From an uncultured Muribaculaceae bacterium (GTDB taxonomy: Bacteria; Bacteroidota; Bacteroidia; Bacteroidales; Muribaculaceae): 37,918 nt of DNA. The stretch lies in the NCBI GenBank assembly GCA_910579305.1, contig CAJTTA010000019.1, positions 1 through 37,918 of the forward strand, given 5' to 3'. Below the pieces are notes generated by a model. The model saw only the letters and a list, made by a program, of their open reading frames with translations. It did not search any database and was not told the DNA's origin. Each line of letters begins with the position of its first letter. Within the stretch, counting starts at the first letter, position 1. A program made the translations under genes and the position numbers. Shown piece after piece: positions 1 to 8,600 of the stretch.

Positions 1-118
1 AAAAAGACCTCAGGATTAATTTGAAGTTTTTACTCCCATTCTCTTTAATTGTTAATACGGTTTAAATTCAAACGCTCTCTTAAACAGTCTCTAAATATAC
101 TCTTAAATATAACCCATA
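1..118. other. upstream region of the nitroreductase gene
   Basis: AT-rich non-coding DNA before the first gene. I see no ORF, no hairpin and no good match to the Bacteroidetes promoter form. The promoter may lie outside the window or be too degenerate to recognise. Confidence 0.5.
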
Positions 119-871
119 ATGAAAGACGTAAAAACAACTTTACTCTCTCGCACTTCTGTACGCCGCTATGAGCGTGAGGAGATCCCTGCCGAGGCCATGG
201 ATTTTATCTATGAAGCCGTGCGTAATACCCCTACTTCCTATAATGGACAGCAATTCTCGGTAATTGACATCACTGACCAGAATCTTAAGGAAGAGTTATA
301 CGCCATAACCAATCAGAAACAGATCAAGACTTGCCGGCATTTCATGGTATTCCTGTCTGATTTCAATAAGATTTCAATGCTCGCAAGGCGCAAGGGAGTG
401 GACATGCCTCCATTCACCAATACGATGGATGCCGTGACCATAGGTATAATCGATGCCTCTCTGGCCATGATGAGTGCTGTGGCTGCCGCACAGGCCTGCG
501 GGCTCGGCACAAATTGCATAGGCTATCTGCGCACCGTCGATCCGGCCAAAGTGGCTGAGATGCTGAAGCTACCCAAGGGTGTGTTTGTAGTATGCGGACT
601 CGCGATAGGCGTGCCTCGTGAGCAGCCCGACCTCAAGCCCAAGCAGCCACGGAAGACGGTGTTTCATTCAAATCACTACCGCACTGATGATGAATCCCTT
701 ACCGATGAGCTTGCCGCCTACGACGCAGAGGTGCAGCAGTATAATCTCACCCGCGCCGGAGGCACCACGAGCAATGACTGGTGCGCACATGTGATCGACT
801 ATTACCGACACGCCATGGACTACAGAATCCTTGACTATCTGAAAGCTCAGGGCTATGACATAGAACGCTGA
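119..871 (+). CDS. nitroreductase family NADPH-dependent FMN oxidoreductase
   Basis: A 250-residue flavoenzyme of the nitroreductase superfamily, closest in style to the NfsA/FRP branch, which uses NADPH to reduce quinones, nitro compounds or flavins in the cytoplasm. Visible signs are the N-terminal FMN-phosphate motif RTSVRRYE (about residues 12-19), the NGQQF segment near residue 42, GLGTNCIGYLR near residue 128 and the VCGLAIGVP strand near residue 158, all in family order. Length matches the family (about 240-250). The ATG at 119 leaves the full FMN-binding N-terminus. It is a single-gene unit: a strong terminator follows 20 bases after the stop and serC has its own promoter. The natural substrate cannot be read from sequence. 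Confidence 0.9.
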   Translation: MKDVKTTLLSRTSVRRYEREEIPAEAMDFIYEAVRNTPTSYNGQQFSVIDITDQNLKEELYAITNQKQIKTCRHFMVFLSDFNKISMLARRKGVDMPPFTNTMDAVTIGIIDASLAMMSAVAAAQACGLGTNCIGYLRTVDPAKVAEMLKLPKGVFVVCGLAIGVPREQPDLKPKQPRKTVFHSNHYRTDDESLTDELAAYDAEVQQYNLTRAGGTTSNDWCAHVIDYYRHAMDYRILDYLKAQGYDIER

Positions 872-889
872 ATGAGCTTAATTACATAG

Positions 890-924
890 AAAAAAATGCC
901 GGGAGATTTTTTCGGCATTTTTTT
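890..924 (+). terminator. rho-independent terminator after the nitroreductase
   Basis: Inverted repeat AAAAAATGCCG (891-901) and CGGCATTTTTT (from 913) with an 11-nt loop, followed by a T run. It ends the nitroreductase transcript. Its T run also supplies the TTG of the serC promoter. Confidence 0.85.
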
Positions 925-955
925 GCACTTATATGAATTAATTTATGTAATTTCG
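923..955 (+). promoter_or_regulatory. predicted serC-serA promoter
   Basis: TTG at 923-925, a 22-nt spacer and TAATTTCG at 948-955 fit the Bacteroidetes housekeeping promoter (TTG, 19-22 nt, TAnnTTTG) with one mismatch in the -7 box. It gives a leader of about 75 nt before the serC start. Because the -7 box lies just upstream of the longer ORF start at 958, it argues that translation begins at 1036. Confidence 0.7.
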
Positions 956-1035
956 CAGTGTGGAATGAGTGGCATCTGCATTTCAGCTCAACCCGCCTAA
1001 AAATTAAATATCTATATACCAACATTCATCAAGTC

Positions 1036-2109
1036 ATGAAGAAACACAATTTCTATGCCGGCCCCTCTATCTTGAGCCAGTACACTATCAAGAACACGGC
1101 CGAAGCAGTGATCAACTTTGCCGACATGGGACTCTCGATTCTTGAGATCTCCCACCGCAGCAAGCAGTTCCAGGCAGTTGTAGACGAAGCCGTAGCTCTC
1201 GTGAAAGAGCTTCTGGATGTGCCCGAGGGCTACAGCGTGCTCTTCCTGGGCGGCGGCGCCAGCCTGCAGTTTGCCATGGCACCCATGAATTTCCTCAATA
1301 CCAAAGCCGCTTATCTCGACACAGGCGTGTGGGCATCCAAGGCTATCAAAGAAGCCAAGCTTTTCGGCGAAGTCGACGTGGTAGCATCCGGCAAGGACTC
1401 ACACTACACTGTAATCCCCAAGGACTACACCGTGCCTGCTGACGTTGATTACTTCCACTATACCTCCAACAACACTATCTATGGCACCGAAATACGCAAG
1501 GATCCCGATGTGCCCGTGCGTATGATCGCTGACATGAGTTCCGACATCTTCTCCCGTCCCGTGGATGTTTCAAAATATGACCTCATCTATGCCGGCGCAC
1601 AGAAGAATCTCGCTCCTTCCGGAGTCACCATCTGCATCGTGAAGGATTCTGCTCTCGAGAAGGTGAGCCGCGTGATTCCCACCATGCTCAAGTATAAGAC
1701 TCACGTGGACAAGGGCTCAATGTTCAACACTCCTCCCGTACTCCCCATCTTCTCTGCCTTGCAGACACTCAAATACTACAAGAGCCTCGGCGGCGTGGCT
1801 GAAATCGAAAAGATGGACATAGCAAAGGCCGACAAGCTCTATGCAGCTATTGATGAGAGCAAAATGTTTATCGCCACTGTGCCCAACAAGGAGGATCGTT
1901 CCATCATGAACGTATGCTTCGTAATGCGTCCCGAGTATGCAGAGCTTGAAAAGGAATTCATCGACTTTGCCACCTCGAAGGGCATGATGGGCATCAAGGG
2001 CCACAGAGATGTGGGCGGTTTCCGCGCTTCTCTCTATAATGCCCTCCCCATGGAGAGTGTAGAGGCTCTGGTAGCCTGCATGAAGGAATTTGAAGCAATG
2101 CACGCCTGA
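1036..2109 (+). CDS. serC: phosphoserine aminotransferase
   Basis: Pyridoxal-phosphate enzyme of class V aminotransferase fold; converts 3-phosphohydroxypyruvate and glutamate to phosphoserine in serine synthesis, and can act on the analogous intermediate of vitamin B6 synthesis. From ATG 1036 the protein has 357 residues, the usual SerC length, and begins MKKHNFYAGPS, the standard SerC N-terminus. The open frame extends upstream to 958 but that part has no family similarity and overlaps the expected transcription start. Family signs: FLGGGAS near residue 73 (phosphate-binding loop), the PLP-lysine segment YAGAQKNLAPSG near residue 185, and GHRDVGGFRASLYNA near the C-terminus. serA begins two bases after the stop, so the two steps of the pathway are co-transcribed. 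Confidence 0.96.
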   Translation: MKKHNFYAGPSILSQYTIKNTAEAVINFADMGLSILEISHRSKQFQAVVDEAVALVKELLDVPEGYSVLFLGGGASLQFAMAPMNFLNTKAAYLDTGVWASKAIKEAKLFGEVDVVASGKDSHYTVIPKDYTVPADVDYFHYTSNNTIYGTEIRKDPDVPVRMIADMSSDIFSRPVDVSKYDLIYAGAQKNLAPSGVTICIVKDSALEKVSRVIPTMLKYKTHVDKGSMFNTPPVLPIFSALQTLKYYKSLGGVAEIEKMDIAKADKLYAAIDESKMFIATVPNKEDRSIMNVCFVMRPEYAELEKEFIDFATSKGMMGIKGHRDVGGFRASLYNALPMESVEALVACMKEFEAMHA

Positions 2110-2111
2110 TT

Positions 2112-3029
2112 ATGAAGATATTAGTTTTCACAGAGAAACCTTTCGCTCCTGCCGCTGTAAAGGCAATTGAGAATGCAGTAAATGCAGCCGGTGCCGACCT
2201 TGCTCTCGTTGAGCGCGGCACTCGTGAAGATCTCCTCAAGGCTGTGGCCGATGCCGATGGACTCATCGTGCGTTCCGACAAAATCGACGGTGAAGTGATG
2301 GATCACGCCAAGAATCTCCGCGTGATAGTGCGCGCAGGTGCCGGTTATGACAATATTGACCTTGAGGCTGCTACAGCACACAGGATATGCGTGATGAATA
2401 CTCCCGGACAGAACTCCAATGCCGTGGCAGAACTGGTGTTTGGTATGGTCGTGATGATGATCCGCAATCAGTATAACGGCACTTCCGGCTTTGAGCTGAA
2501 GGGCAAGACTCTCGGCATATATGCCTTCGGCCAGGTAGGCCGCAATGTGGCAAGAATAGCAAAGGGCTTCGGCATGGACATCACCGCTCTGGATCTCTTC
2601 GTAAAGGATGAGGTAATGGAAGCAGAAGGCGTAAAGCCTCTCCACACTCCCGAAGAACTCTTCGCTGAGAATCAGTTCGTGTCGCTTCACATTCCTGCCA
2701 CTCCGCAGACCCGTGGCTCAATCGGCTATGACCTGATGATGAAAATGCCACAGAACGGTGTGCTCATCAACACTGCCCGCAAGGAGGTGATCGATGAAGC
2801 CGGACTCATGAAGGCTCTTGAGGAGCGTCAGGACTTGCGTTATGTGAGTGACATCAAGCCCGATGCCGCACAGGAGTTCCTGGATAAGTTTGCAGCTCGC
2901 GTGTTCTTTACTCCGAAGAAAATGGGTGCTCAGACTGCTGAGGCAAACTTCAACGCCGGTGTGGCTGCGGCAGAACAGTCAGTGGCTTATCTGCGTGACG
3001 GCTGGAACAAATTCCAGGTAAACAAATAA
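2112..3029 (+). CDS. serA: D-3-phosphoglycerate dehydrogenase, short form
   Basis: NAD-dependent D-2-hydroxyacid dehydrogenase, first step of serine synthesis: 3-phosphoglycerate to 3-phosphohydroxypyruvate. The 305 residues contain only the catalytic and nucleotide-binding domains; the ACT regulatory domain of longer SerA proteins is absent, so serine feedback by that route is unlikely. RAGAGYDNIDL near residue 76 and the NAD-binding segment FGQVGRNVAR near residue 139 are clear, and NTARKEVID near residue 220 carries the substrate Arg. The usual catalytic His segment (PHxG) reads TPKKMGAQT at 267-275, putting Lys at the His position. The pairing with serC two bases upstream strongly supports the role; a different 2-hydroxyacid substrate is the main alternative. 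Confidence 0.9.
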   Translation: MKILVFTEKPFAPAAVKAIENAVNAAGADLALVERGTREDLLKAVADADGLIVRSDKIDGEVMDHAKNLRVIVRAGAGYDNIDLEAATAHRICVMNTPGQNSNAVAELVFGMVVMMIRNQYNGTSGFELKGKTLGIYAFGQVGRNVARIAKGFGMDITALDLFVKDEVMEAEGVKPLHTPEELFAENQFVSLHIPATPQTRGSIGYDLMMKMPQNGVLINTARKEVIDEAGLMKALEERQDLRYVSDIKPDAAQEFLDKFAARVFFTPKKMGAQTAEANFNAGVAAAEQSVAYLRDGWNKFQVNK

Positions 3030-3068
3030 GCCTGACGTTCAGTACCTACGATATTTTTTCATAACTTT

Positions 3069-3118
3069 ATATGCGGAAGTACCTCTCTCTTTCAAAGAGA
3101 GGCAACCCGCATATTTTA
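3069..3118 (+). terminator. terminator after serC-serA
   Basis: Outer stem ATATGCGG (3069-3076) with CCGCATAT (3107-3114), an inner stem CTCTCTTT with AAAGAGAG (3085-3092 and 3094-3101), then a T-rich tail. It closes the serine unit ahead of aroE. Confidence 0.75.
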
Positions 3119-3170
3119 TTTTCATAAAGCTGTAGCCGGCTAATACGTATCACTATATTTATGAGACAGT

Positions 3171-3971
3171 ATGGCATTTGAACTCGCTCTTATAGGTTAC
3201 CCATTATCTCACTCTCATTCGGCTGAATTCTTTAATAAGAAATTTGATCTGGAAGGGATAGAGGCGCGCTATTTTAATGCGAAGCTTTCCTCTATCGATG
3301 AGTTACCCTCATTATTGGAAGAACATCCCTCTTTGCTTGGCTTCAATGTTACTGCGCCATATAAGGAAGCTGTGATGCCATATCTTGACGCTTTATCGCC
3401 TGAAGCCCGGGCCATAGGCGCGGTGAATACAGTGAAGATTGTCCGCTCGGCCACACCACGGAGCAAGGGCATGCATCTCACGGGCTATAATACTGACTGC
3501 TCTGCTCTCCGGTCTTCTCTAAGCCATTTTCTCAAGAGAGAGGGGGTAGATATCAGCAATGGTCTCTATGCGCTCATATTGGGCACGGGAGGCGCCTCTA
3601 AGGCTGCTGTGCAGGCATGCCGCGCTCTCGGCATAGAGAGCGCGCTTGTCAGCCGCATGCGCGGACGCGGAAGATATACGTATGATGATCTGTCGGAAAA
3701 AATAATGAGCCGTCACCGGCTCATTATAAATACGACTCCTCTCGGCACATATCCTGATGTGAATGAGGCTCCTGATATTCCCTATTCTTTTATATCGCAT
3801 GCCCATGCATGCTTCGACCTGGTGTATAATCCACCTGTGTCTCTATTTCTTAAAAAAGCGAGAGAGGGAGGGGCCGTCATCTGCAATGGTGCCGAGATGC
3901 TGCGGCTACAGGCGCTGGAGGCTTATGAGATATGGACTGCCGACGGCTTTATGACAAGCGTCTCGGAGTGA
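3171..3971 (+). CDS. aroE: shikimate dehydrogenase
   Basis: Cytoplasmic NADP-dependent reduction of 3-dehydroshikimate to shikimate in aromatic amino acid synthesis. The 266 residues are near the family length. Visible motifs: YPLSHSHSAEFFN (10-22, shikimate-binding serines), NVTAPYKE near residue 63 (catalytic Lys), GAVNTV near residue 83, GYNTDC near residue 105 (catalytic Asp), GTGGASKAA near residue 138 (nucleotide loop), NTTPLG near residue 184 and CNGAEMLRLQA near the C-terminus. It stands alone between the serA terminator and a convergent minus-strand gene with which its last 49 bases overlap. I saw no clear promoter in the short upstream gap. Confidence 0.95.
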   Translation: MAFELALIGYPLSHSHSAEFFNKKFDLEGIEARYFNAKLSSIDELPSLLEEHPSLLGFNVTAPYKEAVMPYLDALSPEARAIGAVNTVKIVRSATPRSKGMHLTGYNTDCSALRSSLSHFLKREGVDISNGLYALILGTGGASKAAVQACRALGIESALVSRMRGRGRYTYDDLSEKIMSRHRLIINTTPLGTYPDVNEAPDIPYSFISHAHACFDLVYNPPVSLFLKKAREGGAVICNGAEMLRLQALEAYEIWTADGFMTSVSE

Positions 3972-4177
3972 AATGCAGTGAAGGGCAACTCGCTCTCAAA
4001 GGGGAAAATATAGTAATCCGTGATGCGGCCCGCAGCATCGCGGATTACTTCAATAATACTCATCGGATGAGTTATGATGCCTGAGCTGACATGTTCCTCG
4101 ATCAGTCGGCTCATATGACGCTCAACAGGGGCATCAGCGGGTTGCAGGGGGGAGGCGGCGCTGAGAATGTATGTCAT
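3923..4177 (-). CDS. small conserved-looking protein of unknown function (84 aa)
   Basis: Function not recognised. The 84-residue frame starts 44 bases inside the end of the upstream lipoprotein gene and ends 49 bases inside the convergent aroE. Its unshared middle (3972-4133) reads like real protein: mixed, soluble, no low complexity, codons like the neighbours, with a segment around residues 44-70 that looks structured (EVIRDAAGRITDYYIFPFE). No signal peptide or membrane segment. It would be the last gene of the ileS-lspA-lipoprotein cluster. A 14-bp hairpin (4013-4048) lies inside the frame and could serve aroE or this transcript instead. Translational coupling to the gene above is likely if it is expressed. 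The alternative is a 160-base intergenic gap with a chance frame. Confidence 0.6.
   Translation of the reverse strand: MTYILSAASPLQPADAPVERHMSRLIEEHVSSGIITHPMSIIEVIRDAAGRITDYYIFPFESELPFTAFHSETLVIKPSAVHIS
4013..4048. other. long hairpin between convergent aroE and the lspA cluster
   Basis: GTAATCCGTGATGC (4013-4026) pairs with GCATCGCGGATTAC (4035-4048) over 14 positions with one G-T wobble and an 8-nt loop. The following bases are only weakly T-rich on the plus strand. It may end the aroE transcript, or be a chance stem within the 84-aa frame. Confidence 0.45.
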
Positions 4178-4916
4178 AGTAATTGATGCGGCTCAGAGGC
4201 TGTGTCGTGATTGTGATGGAATCGAGCAACAGAGTGGATGACTGCTCTGCCCGCACGAAGCCGTAGAGAAGATGGGGAGTGAGGGTGGAATCGGTCTGGA
4301 ATGAGATCTCCTGCCGCCCCTCGCTGGATATATTGCGGTCAATGAGTGCTGTGGAGCCGTCGGTGTAGTCTACAGCTATCACCACCTCCATAGGGGCGGT
4401 CAGCGCGGTAGTGGCAAAGCTCCATTTCAGCCGCGAGCCCCGGGCAATATCTTTGCCGGGAATTCTGAATCCCAGCGACTGACGCCCAGTTCCTCCGCCA
4501 AGCCTCATAGACAAGGCCTCAGGCCAGATGCTCTCTGAGGCAGCATCCTTTCGCGAGGCCGCCTGGAGCGACCGGCGATAGGCCTCAAGATTCTCTATCG
4601 TGAGGTCACACACTTCTTCATAGCGATCGAGATTATGACCATACCAGTCGAGAGTCATATCAAACTGCTTCTGACTCACTCCATGGTCGCGCATGACGCT
4701 TTGACGCAGCACTTTCTTTACTGAATCAGTGTCGGCAATGCCGGATCGCGTCTGCCCCGGATCACCTTCCACCATGTAGTATGCGTCGGCTTTATGCAGG
4801 TCGGCCAGGAGAGATGCGAGTTCCTTGGGGGCAAGCACTCCTTCGGGTGTGGATGCACAGCCGGCAAGCACAGGAAGCAGCGCAACACTCAGGTAGATAT
4901 TGATACAACGGTTCAT
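4134..4916 (-). CDS. lipoprotein with DUF4296-like N-terminal half
   Basis: A predicted exported lipoprotein, 260 residues. It starts at the ATG whose first base is shared with the lspA stop (TAATG overlap), giving MNRCINIY, a hydrophobic stretch and lipobox LAGC near residue 20. Upstream in-frame sequence belongs to lspA in another frame and is not used. Residues about 30-130 (helical, with LADLHKADAYY and FDMTLDWYGHNL) match the DUF4296 pattern usually found next to lspA in Bacteroidetes. The C-terminal half, about 140-260, looks beta-rich and may be an extra domain; most DUF4296 proteins I know of are shorter. Function unknown. It sits next to the peptidase that would process its own signal peptide. 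Confidence 0.8.
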   Translation of the reverse strand: MNRCINIYLSVALLPVLAGCASTPEGVLAPKELASLLADLHKADAYYMVEGDPGQTRSGIADTDSVKKVLRQSVMRDHGVSQKQFDMTLDWYGHNLDRYEEVCDLTIENLEAYRRSLQAASRKDAASESIWPEALSMRLGGGTGRQSLGFRIPGKDIARGSRLKWSFATTALTAPMEVVIAVDYTDGSTALIDRNISSEGRQEISFQTDSTLTPHLLYGFVRAEQSSTLLLDSITITTQPLSRINYYDIHSQRRLPPATR

Positions 4917-5563
4917 TATGACTGTGCGTGTGATGATTTTCGATGTTTGGAGAAATATTCCCAGGCTGCGGCAAAGTCTTTGGAATAGAAGAGTATCAAT
5001 GCGAATACCCCCACGCATATGGAAGCGTCGGCAATGTTGAATATATATTGAAAGAACTCCCAGTGATATCCGGCTATGTCTATGTCGAACAACGGGAAGT
5101 ACAGCATATCTACAACCCTGCCCTGCCCCCAGGGAGCATATCCGCCATCGGCTGGAAATATCGTGGCTATTTCCGGAGGGAAGGGATTGGTGAAAATACG
5201 ACCATAGAATACACAATCGAATATGTTGCCGGCAGCTCCGGCGGTAATCATGGCTACACATGCAAGGAAACCGGCCCTCACACCCGGGGCCTTGCACACT
5301 TTTGCCATGAACCATATGAGAAACGCCACGGCGCCTAGACGGCCAAGCGTGAGCATGAGTTTGCCTGTGAGTTCTATGCCAAAAGCGATTCCATTATTCT
5401 CGATGAATTTAAGATGAAACCAGGATGTGAGGGGGTAGTCTTCTCCCAGATAGAAATGAGTCTTGACCCATATTTTAAGGGCCTGGTCAGCACATACTAC
5501 AAGCAGAATTATAAGCAGAACCATTAGGCCCCGACGGCGAGATGTGAGCTTGTCGCTTAACAT
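4916..5563 (-). CDS. lspA: lipoprotein signal peptidase (signal peptidase II)
   Basis: Inner-membrane aspartyl protease that removes the signal peptide of diacylglyceryl-modified prolipoproteins. The 215 residues contain four hydrophobic segments (about 12-30, 67-86, 97-115 and 178-198). Catalytic Asp residues are seen in GNIFD near residue 117 and NIADASI near residue 180; ENNGIAFG near residue 55 is also a family landmark. It is somewhat longer than the E. coli enzyme because of the periplasmic loop around 125-165, usual in Bacteroidetes. The stop overlaps the next start by one base. It lies 72 bases behind ileS; the dksA-like gene often found between these two in Bacteroides is missing here. 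Confidence 0.95.
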   Translation of the reverse strand: MLSDKLTSRRRGLMVLLIILLVVCADQALKIWVKTHFYLGEDYPLTSWFHLKFIENNGIAFGIELTGKLMLTLGRLGAVAFLIWFMAKVCKAPGVRAGFLACVAMITAGAAGNIFDCVFYGRIFTNPFPPEIATIFPADGGYAPWGQGRVVDMLYFPLFDIDIAGYHWEFFQYIFNIADASICVGVFALILFYSKDFAAAWEYFSKHRKSSHAQS

Positions 5564-5583
5564 AAAAAGTATAAGATATTGCA

Positions 5584-5616
5584 GCCTCTGCTCCGCCTTG
5601 CCGGCGGAACAGAGGC
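5584..5616 (-). terminator. stem-loop between ileS and lspA
   Basis: Arms of 14 bases (5584-5597 and 5603-5616) with one mismatch, GC-rich, loop of 5. The sequence after it on the minus strand has little T run, so it may be an attenuator or processing signal and not a full terminator. Confidence 0.5.
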
Positions 5617-5635
5617 AAAGTATTGTTTTCCGGAT

Positions 5636-8600
5636 TCAGACGCGGGTTACTTTCACTGCGACCTTCTCTTCATCTATATCAAGCACGCGTGAGTCGGTAA
5701 TTTCACCTGACTCTGCCAGGCGAATGTCACGTGCGAGCACCTGGGCGGCTATATACTCTTCAAAAGATGCAAGGGCAGCTTCAGTGAGAGGTGTGCGCTG
5801 TAAAGTGACGTCTACCTTGTCGGTGATGTCGAAATCAGAGTCCTTGCGTATGTTCTGGATACGATTGACCAACTCACGGGCAAATCCTTCGGCACGCAGT
5901 TCAGGGGTAATTTCCACATCAAGCGCCACAGTGAGGTCGCCGGCGCCTCCCACTACCCATCCGGGTATATCTTCGGCCAGGATCTCCACATCATCCACTG
6001 TAATCTCCGGAGCTCCAGGCAGAGCCTCAAACTTGAAGCTTCCATTTGCTTCAAGAGTTGCGATCTCAGCCTGACTCATATCCTTTATGGCGGCTCCGAG
6101 CTGCTTCATGATTTTGCCGAAACGGGGGCCAAGTTTCTTGAAGTCGGCCTTGACACGCTTCACGAGATTGCTCTCTTCGGGATTGACTATCTGCAACTCC
6201 TTTACATTGATTTCGGCTGCCACAAGTGCGGCCATGGCTTCTACTCTGGCGCGCATGAGTGGTGTACTTACGGGAACCAGCAATCGGCTCAATGGCTGAC
6301 GCACCTTGATGTTGACCTTGCGTCGCAGGGCGAGCACGGCGCTTGTGAGATCCTGGGCCAGCTGCATCTGGGCCTCAAGCTCCCGGTCGATTTCATTTTC
6401 TTCCGGCATCGGGAAGGGTGCAAGATGTACCGGTGTATATTCCTGATTGTCGGCCGGGGCCATGAGGTCGGAATACAGAGAGTCGGCATAGAACGGGGCG
6501 AACGGGGCCATGAGTCTTGACACTGTCAGGAGGCATGTATAGAGAGTCTGATAAGCAGAAAGCTTCTGCTCGGACATCTCTCCTGCCCAGAAGCGCTTGC
6601 GGTTGAGACGCACATACCAGTTGGAGAGGTTGTCGCCTACAAAGCGTGATATAGCACGCGCCGCACGGGTAGGCTCATAATCGGCAAGGGCATCATCCAC
6701 TTCCTTGACAAGTGAATGAAGGAGGGAGAGAATCCATCGGTCGATCTCAGGGCGTGAGGCGTAAGGCACCTGCTTTTCAAGCGGCGAGAAGCCGTCTACG
6801 TTGGCATAGAGTGCAAAGAATTTGTAGGTGTTGTGAAGTGTGGCAAAAAGTTTTCTCGCCACCTCTGAAACGCCTTCCTCATCATACTTGAGATTATCCC
6901 ATGGCTGAGAATTTTCAATCATATACCAACGCACCGGATCGGAGCCATATTTCTCTATATTTGAGAACGGATCAATGGCGTTGCCAAGGCGCTTGCTCAT
7001 CTTGTTGCCGGCTTTATCCAGCACAAGTCCATTGGATATTACAGCCTTGTAGCTCACGGTGTCGAATACCATTGTAGCTATGGCATGGAGCGTGAAGAAC
7101 CAGCCGCGGGTCTGATCCACGCCCTCGGCTATGAAGTCGGCAGGAAATACCTGACGCGAATCAAACGCTTCTTTGTTTTCAAACGGATAGTGAATCTGAG
7201 CGTAGGGCATCGCTCCGGAATCAAACCAAACGTCGATAAGATCCAGCTCGCGGCGCATGGGCTTGCCGGTGGGACTCACAAGCACGATGGAGTCCACATA
7301 GGGGCGGTGTATGTCTATGCGGTCGTAATTATCGGCCGTCATCTCTCCGGGGACAAAGCCTAGCTGCGTGAGAGGATTCTCCTGCATATAGCCTGCCTTT
7401 ACGGAAGCGTCTATCGCATCGGAGAGCTCCTGATAGGAGCCTATGCATATTTCTTCCGTGCCATCTTCTGTGCGCCATATAGGCAGGGGAGTGCCCCAAT
7501 AGCGGGAACGGGACAGATTCCAGTCCTGCAGATTCTCAAGCCATTTGCCAAAACGGCCTGAGCCGGTAGCCGCCGGCTTCCATTTGATGGTGTCATTCAG
7601 CTCCATGAGGCGTTCTCTTGAAGCTGTGGTACGGATAAACCAGGAGTCGAGAGGATAATATAGCACGGGCTTGTCTGTTCGCCAGCAATGCGGATAATTG
7701 TGCGTATGCTTCTCTATCTTGAGCACCAGTCCCTCCATCTTCAGCTCCATGCATATGGCAATGTTGAGATCCTCGGCCTTGTCGGCAGCTTCCGCATCAT
7801 AGCGTCCGTCATTATTGAATCGGGGATCATAGGCATTCTTCACGTAGTGGCCGGCGTGTGATGCGTATAATGGAACGTCGACACAGCGCTCGATAAATGC
7901 AGGATCGCAATCATCAAGCAGATAATATTTTCCCTGCAGGTCGACCATAGGGCGCGTCTCTCCACGTGCATTGATCATGAACAGCGACGGTATGCCTGCG
8001 GCTTTGGCTACTTTGGCGTCATCCGCACCGAAGGTGGGTGCTATGTGCACAATGCCGGTACCATCTTCGGTTGTGACATAATCGCCCGGTATAATGCGGA
8101 AGGCTTCGGATGATAATTCTACAAATCTATCTTTACCCACGCTGAAGACTGACTCAGGATGCCGCTCGGCTGCCTCGCGCACGAATGGCGCTGAGAGAGA
8201 TGAGAGCTTTTCAAGTGGCTTGACCCAGGGTATGAGCTGAGCATAGCGCATTCCTATAAGCTGGTCGGCAGTGAATGAGGCATGATGACGCCACGGCAGC
8301 ACCTTGTCGCCCTTGGCATATGCTTCAAGCGGAGCTTCGGCACCCTCTTTCTTAAAGTATGCACTCACTCTGTCTTCAGCCATTATTACTGTTACAGGCT
8401 CAGCTGTGTAAGGATTATATGTGCGGATTGCCGCATATTTTATTTTAGGGCCTATACACAGGGCTGTGTTGGAAGGAAGAGTCCAGGGGGTCGTAGTCCA
8501 TGCCGAGAAATAAGGGGTGCCCCAGCCTTTCATCTCTTCCAATGGCTCGAGAATGCGGAAGAGAGCCGTGCATGTGGTGTCTTTGACGTCGCGATAACAT

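Noticed and set aside
958..1035. N-terminal extension of serC
   Set aside because: The extra 26 codons have no family similarity and overlap the expected transcription start. The start at 1036 matches SerC.
4917..5315. N-terminal extension of the lipoprotein gene
   Set aside because: This part lies within lspA in another frame; the lipoprotein signal begins at 4916.
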